Assembly: GCA_017577285.1 (NCBI GenBank)
Contig: PITV01000002.1
Span: forward strand, 1-37,205
Direction of reading: 5' to 3'
Source: Clostridiales bacterium
GTDB taxonomy: Bacteria > Bacillota > Clostridia > Christensenellales > Aristaeellaceae
Length of the DNA: 37,205 nt
Made by a program: the position numbers and the translations under genes. The notes under the pieces were generated by a model. That model did no database searches and was not told where the DNA came from. It worked only from the letters and a program-made list of their open reading frames with translations. Shown one piece after another: positions 34,766-37,205 of the stretch (within the stretch, counting starts at the first letter, position 1; the number at the start of each line of letters is the position of its first letter).

Positions 34766-37205
34766 TTGAGTGAAAATAATCATAATGATCAGTCTCCCGA
34801 TCTGCGGGGGATCAGATACAGCAATCAGCTGATCAAACGCGTGGATGAGGATGCCCGTCCCAAACGCAATATCATTGCCGGGGAACAGCAGGATGATGAA
34901 AAGAAGCCCGATGCCTCTGCGGAAGGAAAAGCCCCTGCCGGAGAGGATACCGGCCGTCATCTTTTCGGAGGGATCCGCCGGCACAAAAATGAGCAGAAAG
35001 ACGCTCCCCCTGAAGATCCCTATCATCAGGCGGTGACCGGCGCTTCCGCGTCCTCCCCCTATCAGGCTCCGGAAAGTTCCATGGCAAAGTACACCACCCA
35101 GGCCTTTTACCCGCCGGAAAACGCTCCTGCCAGACATATATATCCGGAAGGCACTCCTGCCGGAGCCGTATATACGGATGACACTCCTACCAGACGCATA
35201 GAGCTGGATGAGGTCTCTGCCAGACGCATATATCCGGAAGGCACCCCTGCCGGGGCCGCGGGCTCCGACGGCGCCCCCGCCAGGCGCGTATATCCGGAAT
35301 ACCGTCCCTCCGCTCCGGCAGTGACCCCCGCCGGAACAGCAGCGCAGGTTTCGGACGGTGATACGCTGAAATGGGACGGCATGAAACCGGGCTCCGAAAC
35401 AAGGCGCTTCGAGCGGCCCGCGCAGACCGCGCAACCGGCAGCAGATCCCGCGTGGGATCGTTCCGTACCGGGAGGCGGATATTATTCGCGCAGTGTCCCG
35501 GGCGGTAGCGCGACGCCTCCCGCGCCTCCCACGGATGTTCCCTCCGCCCCCTATCACGATGATCCCGGAGAGGACTTCTATGCCGGCGGGGATTACCGTC
35601 CCAGTCCGTGGCCGAAGATCCTGATCATCCTGCTGGTGCTGATCCTGGTAGCCGCCGGCGTGCTGTTCGTGCTGGGATATATGGGCATCGGCCCCGTCAG
35701 CGATCTGATGAACAAAAAGCCGGGCACGCAGGCCGCGGTCACTTCTCCCACCGCCGCAAACACACCGGCGGCGACAGCGCCGGTCATCGCGGACGACCCG
35801 GTCAAGAGCATCACCTTCAACAGCAACGGCTCCTGCGAGGAACTGGTCGCCATGGATTCCAGAAATCTGCAGTTCAGCGTCAAAACAGCCACCAGCATCG
35901 CGGATATCCGTCTGCAGTATGAAAACGGCACGGCTGTGCCGATGATGGATACCGAGCCTGACAACAAAGAGGACACCACCCAGTGGCAGTGGTACATCAA
36001 TATTCCCTCCTTCCCTGACTCCTATACCGGCAACCTGTATGTGGCATACTGTCTGGAGGAGGGCGGCCCGTGGATCAGGAGCGGAAAATACATTCATGTG
36101 ACCATCGCCGGTTCTTCCGCGCCCGCCACCCGCTCCTATACCGAGCTGGCCGAGATATTCTCCTTTACCATCACCGGCGGCGATGAGGGCGGAAGAGAAC
36201 TGTTCACCTCCTGCCCTGCCATCGTGGATTTCATCATCGTCACAGATCCGCATGCCAGCGATGTGCGCCTGACGGATATCACCAGAAAACCGTTCGACTG
36301 CACTGCACAGCAGATCAGGAAGGACGATTCCACCATCACCTGGTCCTGCACGCTTTCCTTCACAGAGCCCTTCGATGACGGGATCTATGCCGAGGTGGAA
36401 AGCACCGGCTCCAATTACTGGGACCGTCCAGGCGATTTCGTATACCTCAACGTATCCGACGGCACGCAGCTGCCCGTCACCCCGGAAACGCCGGCGCCGA
36501 CAGACGCTCCCGCGCAGAACGGCGGGCTGGTCATCGTCGCCAACAGGACGGCTGTTCCCACCGAGGCGCCGGTAACGCCCGTGCCCGCCAGCCCCACCAC
36601 GCAGACGATCACCATTCCCCCTTCCACACCTGTTCCCACAAAGGCGCCGACCGCCACTCCCGAGCCCACCCCGACGCCGGAGCCCACTCCGACGCCCAAG
36701 CCCATCCTGACTGCCGCGCCGTCGGGCGATACCGATCCCGCCGCCGTCAAAATGGCGCAGGAAGTGTACAAGGGCAACAAGGTGCTGACAGATTACAGCC
36801 GCGAGAACGGCATCTTCGCTCCCGATCCTGAGGATTACACCCACAGCGGGAACGGTATCTTCACCTTCCGCGGCGATAACTTCCGCCGGAATGCCGCCTG
36901 CGGCACAGCCAATATCAGCGAAGGAAAAATGGAGATCGCATGGTCCTTCGATATGGGCAAGCTCCGCATCAAGGACGGCTCCTACCGCTTCGGCACCGGC
37001 TGGGGCAGCCAGCCCGTCGTGATCCAGTGGCCCTCGGATATCCGCGGCATGATGAACCTGTACCCGGCCGCCAAGGAAACCAAGGCCCTCAAGGAAGTGA
37101 TCTTCGCCTCTCAGGACGGCAAGATCTACTTCCTGAACCTGACCACAGGTGAGCAGACCCGCAGCCCCATCGATATCAAGTATCCCATGAAGAGCACCGT
37201 GGCGG
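34766..37205 (+). CDS. Membrane-anchored protein with long disordered N-terminus, single TM, Pro/Thr linkers and start of a PQQ-like beta-propeller (truncated by window end)
   Basis: Open frame from TTG 34766 (AAGGAGG RBS) to the window end: MSENNHNDQSPDLRGIRYSNQLIKRV...WPKILIILLVLILVAAGVLFVLGY...TPTPEPTPTPKP...NGIFTFRGDNFRRNAACG...VIFASQDGKIYFLNLTTGEQT. Absent from the ORF track because no stop is reached. Confidence 0.85.
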   Translation, partial: MSENNHNDQSPDLRGIRYSNQLIKRVDEDARPKRNIIAGEQQDDEKKPDASAEGKAPAGEDTGRHLFGGIRRHKNEQKDAPPEDPYHQAVTGASASSPYQAPESSMAKYTTQAFYPPENAPARHIYPEGTPAGAVYTDDTPTRRIELDEVSARRIYPEGTPAGAAGSDGAPARRVYPEYRPSAPAVTPAGTAAQVSDGDTLKWDGMKPGSETRRFERPAQTAQPAADPAWDRSVPGGGYYSRSVPGGSATPPAPPTDVPSAPYHDDPGEDFYAGGDYRPSPWPKILIILLVLILVAAGVLFVLGYMGIGPVSDLMNKKPGTQAAVTSPTAANTPAATAPVIADDPVKSITFNSNGSCEELVAMDSRNLQFSVKTATSIADIRLQYENGTAVPMMDTEPDNKEDTTQWQWYINIPSFPDSYTGNLYVAYCLEEGGPWIRSGKYIHVTIAGSSAPATRSYTELAEIFSFTITGGDEGGRELFTSCPAIVDFIIVTDPHASDVRLTDITRKPFDCTAQQIRKDDSTITWSCTLSFTEPFDDGIYAEVESTGSNYWDRPGDFVYLNVSDGTQLPVTPETPAPTDAPAQNGGLVIVANRTAVPTEAPVTPVPASPTTQTITIPPSTPVPTKAPTATPEPTPTPEPTPTPKPILTAAPSGDTDPAAVKMAQEVYKGNKVLTDYSRENGIFAPDPEDYTHSGNGIFTFRGDNFRRNAACGTANISEGKMEIAWSFDMGKLRIKDGSYRFGTGWGSQPVVIQWPSDIRGMMNLYPAAKETKALKEVIFASQDGKIYFLNLTTGEQTRSPIDIKYPMKSTVA

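Noticed and set aside
34724-36844. 706-aa minus-strand ORF
   Set aside because: Arg/Gly-rich shadow of the real plus-strand gene starting at 34766, whose TM, linkers, RBS and promoter are all coherent.

Overview
The window looks like a GC-rich Clostridia-type (low-GC-Gram-positive lineage) chromosomal segment or contig, cut inside a gene on the right and probably on the left. Recognisable content: a MoxR/DUF58/transglutaminase-like cluster; a secreted 5'-nucleotidase; an NCS2/AzgA-type purine permease; MgtC/SapB; two tandem thioredoxin-fold lipoproteins with an unusual N-terminal domain; an envelope operon (GT-C-like membrane protein, 92-aa small protein, GtrA, L,D-transpeptidase); a heterodimeric ABC exporter; two large secreted proteins of unknown function; murC; a HAD hydrolase; an ACT-PFL pair; a run of small accessory genes (AlkZ-related, DUF1294, rhomboid, nucleotidyltransferase, GNAT, CPT-like kinase); rpsF-ssb-rpsR; rpsT; mscL with a zinc-ribbon tail; and the 5' part of a large membrane-anchored PQQ-propeller-like protein that the ORF track misses because it runs off the window. 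The most interesting signal is upstream of the ABC exporter: sigma-A promoter, strong RBS, 22-codon leader peptide MKMNAVLNARVEMVSVCPRGRL (with an Arg-X-Arg motif), then a 13-bp intrinsic terminator before the exporter genes. This is the layout expected for antibiotic-sensing ribosome-mediated attenuation. A second signal is a near-identical 20-mer (ATATTACAATTCGATWAAAT) placed 13-14 nt upstream of the -35 of two separate genes, with a related 11-bp-periodic direct repeat in the divergent envelope-gene region. It resembles an OmpR/PhoB-family (PhoP- or WalR-like) binding site. No CRISPR array, tRNA, rRNA or transposase gene was recognised. All family calls are from reading the translations; no database search was run.
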